Source: Bacteroidales bacterium (GTDB lineage Bacteria; Bacteroidota; Bacteroidia; Bacteroidales; F082). Taken from it: 64,000 nt of DNA. Location of the stretch: the NCBI GenBank assembly GCA_016936355.1, contig JAFGYB010000010.1:1-64000 (forward strand). Direction: 5' to 3'. A model generated the notes under the pieces. The model saw only the letters and a program-made list of their open reading frames with translations. It ran no database searches and had not been told where the DNA came from. Made by a program: the position numbers and the translations under genes. Positions within the stretch are counted from its first letter, which is position 1, and each line of letters opens with the position of its first letter. Positions 26,398 to 35,295 of the stretch are shown here, piece by piece.

Positions 26398-27281
26398 TAT
26401 CAATCCACCGATCTTATCGAATTTTCCTCATCCTTCCTTTGCTGGCCGTACTGCTTGTTACTCTTGCATCGTGCCACCAGAATAAAAAAACCAAAAACGA
26501 TGTACCGCTGGCACGGGTGCAAGGAAAATATCTTTACGAAAGTGACCTGCTGGGAATCTTTCCCAAGGGGATTTCCAGAAAAGACAGTCTGGTACTGGCT
26601 CATAATTATATCGACAAATGGGTACATACCCAGCTTTTGTTGCAACAGGCAGAAAAAAACCTTCCGGAGGACAAACTCAAATTTGAAAAACAACTGGAAG
26701 AATACCGAAATTCGCTGATTACCTATCAGTATGAAAACGAATACGTTAAACAACACATCGACACCACTGTTTCCGATAAGGAAATTGAACAATACTATCA
26801 GAACCATTTAATGGATTTTGAATTAAAGGAGAACATTGTCAAGGTGATCTATGTTATTCTCAACAAGAAGGCCGAGAAAGAAAAGAAGCTGGAGCGAACG
26901 TACAATAAAATATTCAGACTCCCCGACAGCCTCTTACTCGATTCACTGGAAAAGTTTGCCCCCACACGTTCCCTCAATTATTCAACGGATACCAACACCT
27001 GGATTCCTTTCAATGATGTGGTAAAAGTATTTCCCATCGAGACGTACAATCAGGAACTTTACATAAAAAATCACAGATTTATATCATTAAAAGACGATAA
27101 CAAAGTTTATCTGATTAAATTTGTCAACTTTAAAATTAAAGACGAAAATTCACCTTTGGACCTTGAATCGAGATTTATCCGGAGCATCATCATCAATCAG
27201 AGAAAAAAACTGCTGATTAAGAAACTTCAAAAGGATATCTTCGACGAGGCAAGCAAGCAAAAACTTTTTGAAATATATTAA
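26394..27281 (+). CDS. SurA-related lipoprotein, parvulin domain degenerate
   Basis: A 295-residue lipoprotein. The lipobox LVTLASC places the lipidated Cys at residue 27. The following part (ARVQGKYLYESDLLGIFP, LAHNYIDKWVHTQLLLQQAE) matches the N-terminal chaperone helices of SurA/PpiC proteins. The central region has only a weak, incomplete parvulin-like strand set (KENIVKVIYVIL), so isomerase activity is unlikely. It overlaps the upstream gene by 4 nt and precedes the third SurA-like gene by 3 nt, implying one complex or pathway. Confidence 0.75.
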   Translation: MISIHRSYRIFLILPLLAVLLVTLASCHQNKKTKNDVPLARVQGKYLYESDLLGIFPKGISRKDSLVLAHNYIDKWVHTQLLLQQAEKNLPEDKLKFEKQLEEYRNSLITYQYENEYVKQHIDTTVSDKEIEQYYQNHLMDFELKENIVKVIYVILNKKAEKEKKLERTYNKIFRLPDSLLLDSLEKFAPTRSLNYSTDTNTWIPFNDVVKVFPIETYNQELYIKNHRFISLKDDNKVYLIKFVNFKIKDENSPLDLESRFIRSIIINQRKKLLIKKLQKDIFDEASKQKLFEIY

Positions 27282-27284
27282 AAC

Positions 27285-28685
27285 ATGATAAAGAAGTCAC
27301 CGAACATTAAAATGCGAATTTCCGGAACTGTGCTTCCCTTCCTTTTATTTATTATGATTGGATTGAACGCCTCCGCACAGGACTACACAAAAACTCCCGA
27401 GCCCAAAGGAAAAGTTATTGACAGAGTAGCCGCTATTGTGGGGAACAGCGTAATATTGGAATCCGATATTGCCAATCAATATCTGAACCTTCGAATGCAG
27501 GGTCAGGTACAGGGAACCGAGCGCCAGGTTAAATGCAAAATTTTCGAAAACCTACTCTACCAAAAGCTGATGCTGGCCCAGGCACATTTTGACAGTTTGA
27601 CTGCCGACGAAACACAGGTTCAGGGTGAAGTATCCAGCCGGTTGGCTACCTTTATCAATCAGTTTGGGAGCCAGGAACGGATGGAAAAATACTACGGTAA
27701 ATCCATAAGTCAGATCAGAGCTGAGCTGCACGACATCATTAAGGATCAGTTGCTGAGTCAACAGGTACAACAGAAAATCATTGGAAAAGTAACGGTTACA
27801 CCTTCCGAAATAACTGATTTCTACAACCACATGCCCAAAGACAGTATTCCGCTGATCAAAGCAGAATACATTGTCAGGCAAATCGTTTTGCAACCCCCGG
27901 TAACGGTTCAGGAAAAACTAAAAGTAAAAAAAGAACTCCTGGAGTTGCGCAAACGGATCCTGAACGGTGAAAGCTTTTCTACAATGGCCATTTTGTATTC
28001 GGAGGACCCTGGTTCCGCCAGCAAAGGAGGTGAATTGGGATTTTACGGACGCGGACAGTTGTATCCCGAATTTGAAAAAGCAGCCTATAAGCTGAAACCC
28101 GGTCAGATTTCGGATGTGGTGGAAACAAAAGCAGGTTATCACATCATTCAGATGATTCAGCGAAAAGGAGACTACATCAACGTACGACACATCTTACTGG
28201 TACCAAAAGTCTCCCCTGTTGCGTTGCAAAAAGCAAAGCTGAAACTGGACTCTGTAGCTCAGTTAATCCGCTCTGACTCCATGACTTTCGACGAAGCCGT
28301 GAAAAAATTCTCGCAGGGACCGAACAAAAACAGTGGCGGTTATTTGTTGAATCCTCAGACCGGAGGAATCGAATTTGAAGGGGAGCAACTGGATCCAAAA
28401 GTTTCCTACGTCATCAATAAACTGAAACCCGGAGAAATCTCCAATCCGGTTCCCTTCAAGACCGATGATCAGAAAGATGCCTACCGGATCCTGTATCTGG
28501 AAAAGAAAATTCCTGCCCACAGGGCCAACCTGAAACTGGACTATGACAAGATTGAACACTGGGCTTTGATCAACAAGCAGCAAAAGGCTGTGAACAATTG
28601 GATCAACGAAAAGGCTTCGCTGACATACATTAAGATCATTCCGGCCTACCAGACGTGTCATTTTGAACACAAATGGATGAAATAA
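27285..28685 (+). CDS. SurA-like periplasmic peptidylprolyl isomerase
   Basis: A 466-residue exported protein. A signal peptide ends at about residue 31 (NASAQ). GKVIDRVAAIVGNSVILESDI is the classic SurA N-terminal strand-helix. Two parvulin domains follow: AEYIVRQIVLQPP to KAGYHIIQMIQRKG (about 194-295) and NVRHILLVPKVSP to KDAYRILYLEKK (about 297-410). It is the closest of the three local genes to true SurA in length. The domain order fits a chaperone for beta-barrel proteins. A strong terminator follows. Confidence 0.88.
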   Translation: MIKKSPNIKMRISGTVLPFLLFIMIGLNASAQDYTKTPEPKGKVIDRVAAIVGNSVILESDIANQYLNLRMQGQVQGTERQVKCKIFENLLYQKLMLAQAHFDSLTADETQVQGEVSSRLATFINQFGSQERMEKYYGKSISQIRAELHDIIKDQLLSQQVQQKIIGKVTVTPSEITDFYNHMPKDSIPLIKAEYIVRQIVLQPPVTVQEKLKVKKELLELRKRILNGESFSTMAILYSEDPGSASKGGELGFYGRGQLYPEFEKAAYKLKPGQISDVVETKAGYHIIQMIQRKGDYINVRHILLVPKVSPVALQKAKLKLDSVAQLIRSDSMTFDEAVKKFSQGPNKNSGGYLLNPQTGGIEFEGEQLDPKVSYVINKLKPGEISNPVPFKTDDQKDAYRILYLEKKIPAHRANLKLDYDKIEHWALINKQQKAVNNWINEKASLTYIKIIPAYQTCHFEHKWMK

Positions 28686-28702
28686 ATAGGAACTGAAAAA
28701 AT

Positions 28703-28737
28703 AAAAAACGGCAAAAATTAATTTTGCCGTTTTTTTT
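28703..28737. terminator. bidirectional terminator between the SurA-like genes and the Cys-cluster gene
   Basis: CGGCAAAA (28709-28716) with TTTTGCCG (28722-28729), loop ATTAA, A-run on the left and T-run on the right. The minus-strand stop codon of the next gene lies in the T-run. Confidence 0.9.
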
Positions 28738-29503
28738 ATTCATCCAGTCCTGTTCTGATAAACTTCATTACATCGGGAAAATCTGCTTCCAGTCTTCGTA
28801 TCATTCGATACAGATGCAGCATAATGTTCTCAATACCTGCTTTGTCTGAAAAATAATCTTTAACCAGAAACCAGGAAACCAGAGAACGCTGCATCATGAC
28901 AAGAGCTGTTTTTGCAGACCCTTTGGAAGCGGGTAGACCTTCCGCCTGAGTTCCCCCCTCCTCTTCCTTACTCTGGATATAGAAAGTCCTGGAGAGCTTT
29001 AAAAACAACTGGAGCTGATAGCGCATGATCACTTCAATCCAGTGGTTCACATGCTCTTTTTCCTCTGGCGAAATCGTTTCGGAAACATACTGAAAAACCG
29101 AACCCGGAATAAAATCCTGCATTTGAAGTATCCCTTGCTCCGACTGCTGATCAAGCCAATCGTCAACAGTATCTTCATAGGTTCTTCCTGCAGAAAGCAA
29201 AGGGTTTTTGATCACTTTTGCATGAAATAAATTATAACCCGAACGGACCCGCATTCCTTCAAATTCATCCAGATTTTGCTTCTGATCAATAGCCACACGT
29301 TGCACACTTTCAACGACTGCGGGATAATTCGCTTCCAGTGACAGCCAAAATTCTTTGTTTTTTTGATCGTAAAAGGAAAGAGGTTCACTACGAAGAACCG
29401 TATCATCCACATGACAGGCTTCGCAACGGGAAGCAAAGGCACACCGTTCGCACCAGCGGTCACAGTATAAATATATATCGGGGATGGGTGTTGTCATGGT
29501 CAA
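28736..29503 (-). CDS. conserved hypothetical protein with N-terminal cysteine cluster
   Basis: A 255-residue protein I do not recognise. Near the N-terminus it has five Cys spaced C-x3-C-x2-C-x5-C-x2-C (residues 14-30), which could bind zinc or an Fe-S cluster. The rest is largely helical with no membrane segment or signal peptide. Its start overlaps the end of the ABC ATPase gene by 4 nt (29500-29503), so it is translationally coupled to it, in the place where a permease gene would be expected. A link to that ATPase is inferred from position only. Confidence 0.7.
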   Translation of the reverse strand: MTMTTPIPDIYLYCDRWCERCAFASRCEACHVDDTVLRSEPLSFYDQKNKEFWLSLEANYPAVVESVQRVAIDQKQNLDEFEGMRVRSGYNLFHAKVIKNPLLSAGRTYEDTVDDWLDQQSEQGILQMQDFIPGSVFQYVSETISPEEKEHVNHWIEVIMRYQLQLFLKLSRTFYIQSKEEEGGTQAEGLPASKGSAKTALVMMQRSLVSWFLVKDYFSDKAGIENIMLHLYRMIRRLEADFPDVMKFIRTGLDE

Positions 29504-30411
29504 TCGGTTTTATAAACCTCCTGAATAAAAATCTCATTCAGTGTGGGTAACAGTTCACGAAACGAAACCACGTTTGCACGAGTAAGCACATCAGACAATA
29601 AATCATTGGAACCTGCAGTTTCATCCAGTATTTTAATACGGGCAACACGGGTTCCGTCATCGGTTTGCTCATCAAGTACTGAAAACCGGCTGGGGTCTAA
29701 ATCAAGCTTATTTCCGGTATATCCCAACTCAAAAACATGGTCTTTGAATTGATGTTTGATTTCATGTATGGGTCCGGAAAGGATCTTTTTACCCTTGTTG
29801 ATCAGTGCAATCTCATCACACAACTCTTCTACCGATGCCATGTTATGAGTGGAGAAAATAATGGTTGCTCCCTGCTTTCTGAGATTGAGAATTTCGTCTT
29901 TCAGCAAGTTTACATTGATGGGATCAAAACCACTGAAAGGCTCATCAAATATCAACAGTTTGGGATCGTGCAAAATGGTAACAATAAACTGAACTTTTTG
30001 CTGCATTCCCTTCGAAAGTTCCTCAACTTTCCGGTCCCACCAGGAAGCAATCTCAAATTTCTCAAACCAGAATTTCAACTTTGCTTTGGCATCCCGTGCC
30101 GACAGGCCTTTGAGCTGAGCCAGGTACAACGCCTGTTCCCCCACTTTCATTTTTTTGTACAGGCCGCGTTCTTCGGGAAGGTACCCGATCTTGATTATAT
30201 CGGATGAACTGACCGGCTTTCCGTCCAGAAGTACCGTTCCTTCGTCAGCCATACTGATCATATTGATAATGCGAATCAGGGTAGTTTTTCCGGCTCCGTT
30301 AGGGCCCAGCAAACCATAGATTGATTGTTCAGGCACTTCAAAACTCACCTCCTGCAGTACAGGTTGACTGTCGTATTTCTTGGATATATTTTGAATGCTG
30401 AGACGAGTCAT
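29500..30411 (-). CDS. NatA-like ABC transporter ATP-binding protein with DUF4162 C-terminus
   Basis: A 303-residue ABC ATPase. Walker A GPNGAGKTTLI, signature LSKGMQQKV, Walker B LLIFDEPFSGFDP and the switch His in FSTHNMA are intact. The C-terminal 85 residues match the DUF4162 tail of gliding/NatA-type exporters. It is encoded 3 nt after dnaJ on the same strand. No permease gene is next to it; a Cys-cluster protein follows instead. It may serve a permease elsewhere or act with the downstream protein. Confidence 0.88.
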   Translation of the reverse strand: MTRLSIQNISKKYDSQPVLQEVSFEVPEQSIYGLLGPNGAGKTTLIRIINMISMADEGTVLLDGKPVSSSDIIKIGYLPEERGLYKKMKVGEQALYLAQLKGLSARDAKAKLKFWFEKFEIASWWDRKVEELSKGMQQKVQFIVTILHDPKLLIFDEPFSGFDPINVNLLKDEILNLRKQGATIIFSTHNMASVEELCDEIALINKGKKILSGPIHEIKHQFKDHVFELGYTGNKLDLDPSRFSVLDEQTDDGTRVARIKILDETAGSNDLLSDVLTRANVVSFRELLPTLNEIFIQEVYKTD

Positions 30412-30414
30412 AAT

Positions 30415-31572
30415 TTATGAAAAAAACTCCCGCATACGGTCAAAATAGCTTTTATCCTGAGCTGAAGGATTGGGTTTAAAGTTGGGAGATTTACTCAGTT
30501 CTTCCATCATTTTCTTTTCTTCGGAAGAAAGTGATTTTGGAGTCCAGATATTTACATTCACCAGCAAATCACCTTTTCCGTATCCATTGATATCGGGCAG
30601 ACCTTTACCCCGCAACCGCAGCACTTTTCCTCCCTGGGTTCCTGAGGGAAGTTTAACCTTCACTTTCCCGTCCACCGTGGGTACTTCCACTGTGGTTCCC
30701 AACGCTGCATCAGGGAAACTGACATAAAGGTCATACAGAAGATTACTGCCATCTCTTTTTAATTCGGGATGGGGCTCCTCTTCAATTAGAATAATTAAAT
30801 CGCCCGGGATACCACCACGAGCGGCAGCATTTCCCTTACCGTTCATGCTTAACTGCATGCCATCATTAACACCGGCAGGAATTTTAATGGTTACCACTTC
30901 CTCGGCCCTTTCAATACCGTCCCCATGGCAAACCTTACATTTATCTGTAATGATTGTTCCTTCACCCCCGCACTGTGGACAGGTAGAAGAAGTCTGCATC
31001 TGCCCCAGAAAAGTATTGGTAATCCGGGTTACCTGACCCGTTCCGTGACAAGTGGGACAGGTTGTTGGCTGACTTCCCTTTTCCGCACCCGAACCATGAC
31101 ATTCATGGCAGCTGACATATTTCTTGATCTTTATTTTCTTTTCGACACCGTGGGCCATTTCCGACAGGTTCAGCTTCACCCGCACACGCAGGTTTGACCC
31201 TTTGTTCACACGCTGCCTGCCCGATCCACCAAAACCGCCACTGAAACCACCTCCAAAACCAAAGTGACCACCGAAAATATCACCAAAATGGCTGAAAATG
31301 TCATCCATGCTCATGCCAGCACCTCCAAAACCACTCGGGCCACCTTTCACACCTGCATGGCCAAACTGATCGTACCGGCTTCTTTTTTCCTGATTGCTCA
31401 ACACTTCATAAGCTTCAGCCGCTTCCTTAAACATTTCTTCCGCTTCAGCATTTCCCGGATTTTTGTCGGGGTGGTACTTGATGGCCATCTTCCGGTATGC
31501 TTTCTTAATTTCTTCCGGAGTGGCGTTTTTCGAAACCCCTAAAATATCGTAATAGTCTCTTTTATTGCTCAT
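30415..31572 (-). CDS. dnaJ: chaperone protein DnaJ
   Basis: A 385-residue type I DnaJ. J domain residues 1-70 with HPD in YHPDKNPG, a Gly/Phe-rich linker (about 75-125), four zinc-finger repeats ([32 protein letters not shown]) and the two C-terminal substrate domains. It stimulates DnaK ATPase. It follows grpE by 54 nt; a short hairpin (TGGCAC 31593-31598 with GTGCCA 31605-31610) sits in that gap. dnaK is not in the window. Confidence 0.97.
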   Translation of the reverse strand: MSNKRDYYDILGVSKNATPEEIKKAYRKMAIKYHPDKNPGNAEAEEMFKEAAEAYEVLSNQEKRSRYDQFGHAGVKGGPSGFGGAGMSMDDIFSHFGDIFGGHFGFGGGFSGGFGGSGRQRVNKGSNLRVRVKLNLSEMAHGVEKKIKIKKYVSCHECHGSGAEKGSQPTTCPTCHGTGQVTRITNTFLGQMQTSSTCPQCGGEGTIITDKCKVCHGDGIERAEEVVTIKIPAGVNDGMQLSMNGKGNAAARGGIPGDLIILIEEEPHPELKRDGSNLLYDLYVSFPDAALGTTVEVPTVDGKVKVKLPSGTQGGKVLRLRGKGLPDINGYGKGDLLVNVNIWTPKSLSSEEKKMMEELSKSPNFKPNPSAQDKSYFDRMREFFS

Positions 31573-31626
31573 TGAATTCTATTTTCATAGAGTGGCACGG
31601 CAGGGTGCCAAACACTTATTAGTTCA

Positions 31627-32223
31627 TTATTGCCCAACAACCACTTTGGCAAACCGGAGAATTTTTCCATGGAGCAGGTAGCCCTGCTCAATGACATCAA
31701 CTACTTTGCCTTTCATCTCTTCACTGGGTGCCGGAATGTTAGTAATAGCTTCCATTTGATCCGTGTTAAACTCCTGATTTTTCACATCCATCGCTTCCAA
31801 TCCCTTTTGTTTGAGGATGTTCATCAGCTTGTTATAGATCAACTGAACCCCTTCTCTGGCTTCCTGGCTCAGGTTATGTGCTTCAAATGACTGAATGGCT
31901 CTTTCAAAATCATCAACCACTGGCAAAATTTGCAAGATAGTATCCTTTGAAGCCGAAAGCTGTAATTCCAGGCGTTCTTTATTGGTCCGTTTGCGGAAAT
32001 TATCAAACTCCGAATACAATCGAAGATACTTGTCGTTGAGATCAGCCAGATTCTGTTCCAACTCTTCGATTCGCTTCTTATCAGCCGGGGCTTTCTTTCC
32101 TGATTTTTTTCCTTTTTCCTGCACCTCTTTTTCTTCGGTCGGTTGTTCCTCTTTATTCTCAAAAGTCACATCATCCACCATTTCTTCCTGAGGTTTAGTG
32201 TTTTTATTTTCCTTTTTACTCAT
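31627..32223 (-). CDS. grpE: nucleotide exchange factor GrpE
   Basis: A 198-residue GrpE. A Lys/Glu-rich disordered N-terminus is followed by the long coiled coil (ELEQNLADLNDKYLRLYSEF) and the beta-domain with RERTNKERLEL-like residues, FERAIQSFEA and the C-terminal VIEQGYLLHGKILRFAKVVV. The ATG at 32223 (MSKKEN) is chosen; the longer frame adds an unrelated Arg-rich leader. It releases ADP from DnaK. Upstream is a -7 element at 32328-32335. No CIRCE repeat is seen. Confidence 0.95.
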   Translation of the reverse strand: MSKKENKNTKPQEEMVDDVTFENKEEQPTEEKEVQEKGKKSGKKAPADKKRIEELEQNLADLNDKYLRLYSEFDNFRKRTNKERLELQLSASKDTILQILPVVDDFERAIQSFEAHNLSQEAREGVQLIYNKLMNILKQKGLEAMDVKNQEFNTDQMEAITNIPAPSEEMKGKVVDVIEQGYLLHGKILRFAKVVVGQ

Positions 32224-32327
32224 TTTCTTCGCTTGAATTTTTATCCGATAACGGCATACAAATTCTTTGCCATACAAGGAATACAGCCAATATGACAGCG
32301 TTCCTTTTGCTGTTATGACAGAATTTG

Positions 32328-32335
32328 CAAAGCTA
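32328..32335 (-). promoter_or_regulatory. grpE -7 element (TAGCTTTG)
   Basis: An exact TAnnTTTG match on the minus strand, about 105 nt before the grpE ATG. The leader holds two direct copies of TATGACAG (32291-32298, 32314-32321). Confidence 0.45.
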
Positions 32336-32361
32336 ATTGATTTTAATGAAACACCATCCTG

Positions 32362-33666
32362 CTAGATTCTTTCGATGGATGCCCCCAGACGCTGAAGACG
32401 CTCTGTGATTCGCTGATATCCCCGATCGATCTGTTCAGCATTCTCAATAATGCTTGTACCCTCGGCCGAAAGCGCAGCAATAAGCAAAGCCACACCGGCC
32501 CGGATATCGGGGGATGACATATTAATTCCCCGTAGGGGTTGACTGTTGTTCAATCCGATTACGGTTGCCCTGTGTGGGTCGCACAAGATAATTCGGGCAC
32601 CCATGTCGATGAGTTTATCGACAAAGAACAAACGGCTTTCAAACATCTTCTGATGGATCAACACGCTCCCTTTTGCCTGAATTGCCACCACAAGCACAAT
32701 ACTGATTAAGTCAGGGGTAAAACCGGGCCAGGGAGCATCGGCTATGGTCATAATGGATCCGTCGATAAAGGTTTCGATTGCATATTCTTTTTGGGCAGGC
32801 ACCAGAATATCTGCCCCTTTTTGCTCCAGGTTAACCCCCAGTTTCCTGAATACCTGGGGAATCATACCCAAATCATCCAGAGAAACATTTTCGATGGTGA
32901 TTTCAGAACGGGTCATGGCCGCCATACCAATAAAACTACCGACCTCAATCATATCAGCCAGCATGGTATGTGTGGTTCCTCCCAGGGACTCAACGCCTTC
33001 AATCTTCAATAAATTGGAGCCTATGCCCTCTATCTTTGCTCCCATTCGGGTCAGCATTTTGCTCAATTGCACCAGGTAAGGCTCACAGGCCGCATTAAAG
33101 ATTGAGGTCTGCCCTTTTGCCAATACCGCCGCCATTAAAATATTAGCGGTACCGGTTACAGATGCTTCATCCAACAACATTTCAGCACCTGTCAGCTGTT
33201 CGGCAACCACATCAAAACGACGTTCAATTTCATCGTATGTAAAACGGGCTCCGAGTTTTTCCAAACCGTTAAAATGGGTATCCAGACGACGTCGTCCAAT
33301 TTTATCTCCTCCTGGCTGAGGAATAATTCCCTTACCAAAACGAGCAAGTAATGGCCCCAAAATCATAATGCTTCCCCTTAAACTGGTAGCCTTTTTAGCA
33401 AAATCTTCGCTGTACAGATAATCGAGGTCCAGTTCATCGGCCCGAAAACTATAGGATTCTTCGGCCAGTCGGTTCACTTTGACACCAAGGCCAGCCAACA
33501 GATCAATCAGGTGATTCACATCACGAATGTCGGGCACATTATTCAGCACCACCTCTTCGGCGGTCAACAATGTGGCGCATACAATCTGCAGGGCCTCATT
33601 TTTTGCCCCCTGCGGTCTGATGGAACCGTGGAGGGTCTTCCCTCCTTCAATCCTGAATGAACTCAT
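32362..33666 (-). CDS. murA: UDP-N-acetylglucosamine 1-carboxyvinyltransferase, Asp variant
   Basis: A 434-residue MurA catalysing transfer of enolpyruvate from PEP to UDP-GlcNAc, the first committed step of peptidoglycan synthesis. Features: GAKNEALQIVCATLLT with the catalytic Lys, SLRGSIMILGPLLARFG, LDEASVTGTANILMAAV and the Asp/Arg of the C-domain. The loop that carries the reactive Cys in E. coli reads PGGDKIGRRRLD here, with Asp in the Cys position. This variant, also in Chlamydia and Mycobacterium, gives intrinsic fosfomycin resistance by family knowledge. It follows the DUF4290 gene with a 2-nt gap. Confidence 0.96.
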   Translation of the reverse strand: MSSFRIEGGKTLHGSIRPQGAKNEALQIVCATLLTAEEVVLNNVPDIRDVNHLIDLLAGLGVKVNRLAEESYSFRADELDLDYLYSEDFAKKATSLRGSIMILGPLLARFGKGIIPQPGGDKIGRRRLDTHFNGLEKLGARFTYDEIERRFDVVAEQLTGAEMLLDEASVTGTANILMAAVLAKGQTSIFNAACEPYLVQLSKMLTRMGAKIEGIGSNLLKIEGVESLGGTTHTMLADMIEVGSFIGMAAMTRSEITIENVSLDDLGMIPQVFRKLGVNLEQKGADILVPAQKEYAIETFIDGSIMTIADAPWPGFTPDLISIVLVVAIQAKGSVLIHQKMFESRLFFVDKLIDMGARIILCDPHRATVIGLNNSQPLRGINMSSPDIRAGVALLIAALSAEGTSIIENAEQIDRGYQRITERLQRLGASIERI

Positions 33667-33668
33667 AT

Positions 33669-34301
33669 TTATCTTTGTTTTCTATTGAGGTTTTGACGTT
33701 GCTGCATGTTCTTCCCTTTGACCTTCTTTTTCTTGTTGGGCTTCAACGTAGGAATAATTTCCGATGTTGCAATTAGTTTATCGGTTTCCCCGAGCTTTAA
33801 TTCTCCCTTGGATAATTCTTCCAGTTGCAGAAGGATCGTTTCATCACTGACAGAATCCCTGTTCCAGGTCAGATAAGAACGTTTCATATAATTGGCAATC
33901 ATTCCAATTAGCTCTTCTTTTTCCTTACCCGATTCTTTATCCCTCACAGTTTTAATCATGTTTTCCAGGTTCAAACCATAATGTTTGAACCGGATATCAC
34001 CTTCGCTGTAGGGTAATCTTTCGGGTTTGCTGTATACATCCTTTTTTTCGGGTGCCGGAAATGGGCTGTCTACATCCAGTCGGAAATCTGAGATAATATA
34101 TAAATGATCCCAAAGCTTTTGCTCAAAATTGTTGGTGTCTTTAACCTGCGGATTCATACTGGCCATGACATCGACAATAATCTTTGCCAGAATCGTCCGC
34201 AAATTACGATCCTCAACAGAAAGTGCGTAACTCACCATTTTTTGAACATTCCTTCCGTATTCGGGAATGATCATTTGCTCACGCGCTGTATTGTATTCCA
34301 T
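33669..34301 (-). CDS. DUF4290 domain protein
   Basis: A 210-residue protein of the Bacteroidota-specific DUF4290 family, recognised by the opening MEYNTAREQMIIPEYGRNVQ and KLWDHLYIISDFRLDVDSPF. It ends in a Lys/Arg/Gln-rich tail (KKKKVKGKNMQQ). It lies 2 nt before murA on the same strand, a pairing conserved in the phylum. Its function is unknown; a cell-wall or division link is only guessed from context. No membrane segment is present. Confidence 0.85.
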   Translation of the reverse strand: MEYNTAREQMIIPEYGRNVQKMVSYALSVEDRNLRTILAKIIVDVMASMNPQVKDTNNFEQKLWDHLYIISDFRLDVDSPFPAPEKKDVYSKPERLPYSEGDIRFKHYGLNLENMIKTVRDKESGKEKEELIGMIANYMKRSYLTWNRDSVSDETILLQLEELSKGELKLGETDKLIATSEIIPTLKPNKKKKVKGKNMQQRQNLNRKQR

Positions 34302-34743
34302 ACTTTATTTCTTTGAATATCTATTAGTTAGAAAAGGTATTACTTCCAGTTATAGAATTGTCCTCCTGATTTTAAAGGTACAAAATTTACAGGTAAGTAT
34401 CCGGCAAAAGTAATAATTTTTACCACCTGTACGAAAAAGTCATACAGGGCAAGTAGGGTTTCTGAATATTCCGAATTTAGTTCAGCCCTTCGTTGGCAAG
34501 ATTGAACGCTCCCGTTCAGGAAAAGTGGTAATCCCAGAGGTTTTGAGTACTTCTTAAGGCCATACTGACTATTCGATACGATTATCAGATTTTCAAAGGA
34601 AAAACAAAATCAATATACACCCGCAATGAAGGTCATTAAAAAGCCTATAAAAATTTACTTTTTCGGTATTTTTTTTTGGAACCGTAGGAATTAACTAATT
34701 CTTAAATGTTATCTTTGTTGGCTATTCTAAATATCTATTTAAA
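34302..34743. other. 442-nt intergenic region between divergent DUF4290 and hpt genes
   Basis: It holds an exact -7 element for the minus strand at 34405-34412 (CAAAAGTA on the plus strand) and the hpt -7 element at 34710-34717. A small hairpin pairs CCTGTA (34426-34431) with TACAGG (34443-34448). No gene, tRNA or known RNA is recognised. It is the longest non-coding stretch in the window outside repeats. Confidence 0.5.
34710..34717 (+). promoter_or_regulatory. hpt -7 element (TATCTTTG)
   Basis: An exact TAnnTTTG match 26 nt before the hpt ATG. No clear TTTG at the expected -33 distance. Confidence 0.5.
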
Positions 34744-35280
34744 ATGGCACCTATCAAAGTCCTTGACAAGTATTTCGAAAAATATATTGACCACAAAGAA
34801 ATCGATGCCGCCATCGAGAAAATTGCGGTTCAGATGGAGCAAGAACTGGCAGGTAAAAATCCCCTGTTCTTAGTCATTCTGAACGGGGCTTTTATGTTTG
34901 CCGGTGATTTGTTTAAGAAACTGAACTTTCCTGCTGAAATTTCCTTTATTAAATTTAAATCCTATTCGGGAACACAATCTACCGGAACAGTCAGTCAACT
35001 GATCGGGCTGGATCAATCCATTGAAGGCAGAACCATTGTTCTTGTCGAGGACATAGTTGATACTGGCATCAGCATGGAACATATACTGAATTATTTAGAA
35101 GAACAGGACTTTAAGGAATTGAAAATTGCCACACTCCTGTTCAAGCCCAATGCCTATAAAAAAGAATTCAACATTGACTACATCGGTATTGAAATTCCCA
35201 ATGACTTTATCATTGGCTACGGGCTTGATTACGACGGACAGGCCCGGAACCTGAAAGACATTTACAAAATTGTACCTTAA
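34744..35280 (+). CDS. hpt: hypoxanthine phosphoribosyltransferase
   Basis: A 178-residue type I PRTase converting hypoxanthine (and often guanine) plus PRPP to IMP or GMP. The PRPP loop is [29 protein letters not shown] is the PPi loop region, and the flexible loop has [27 protein letters not shown] is the C-terminal purine-binding stretch. Length is typical. It stands 15 nt before the tandem adenylate kinase gene; hpt-adk linkage is common in Bacteroidota and makes a purine salvage unit. Confidence 0.95.
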   Translation: MAPIKVLDKYFEKYIDHKEIDAAIEKIAVQMEQELAGKNPLFLVILNGAFMFAGDLFKKLNFPAEISFIKFKSYSGTQSTGTVSQLIGLDQSIEGRTIVLVEDIVDTGISMEHILNYLEEQDFKELKIATLLFKPNAYKKEFNIDYIGIEIPNDFIIGYGLDYDGQARNLKDIYKIVP

Positions 35281-35295
35281 TTAACCTTACTCAAA

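Noticed and set aside
32224-32361. CIRCE-type heat-shock operator before grpE
   Set aside because: No TTAGCACTC/GAGTGCTAA inverted repeat is present; only short TATGACAG direct repeats are seen.
34417-34563. Open frame of about 45 codons with protein-like composition upstream of hpt
   Set aside because: It has no ATG, GTG or TTG start in a sensible place, no recognisable motif, and lies in a promoter region.
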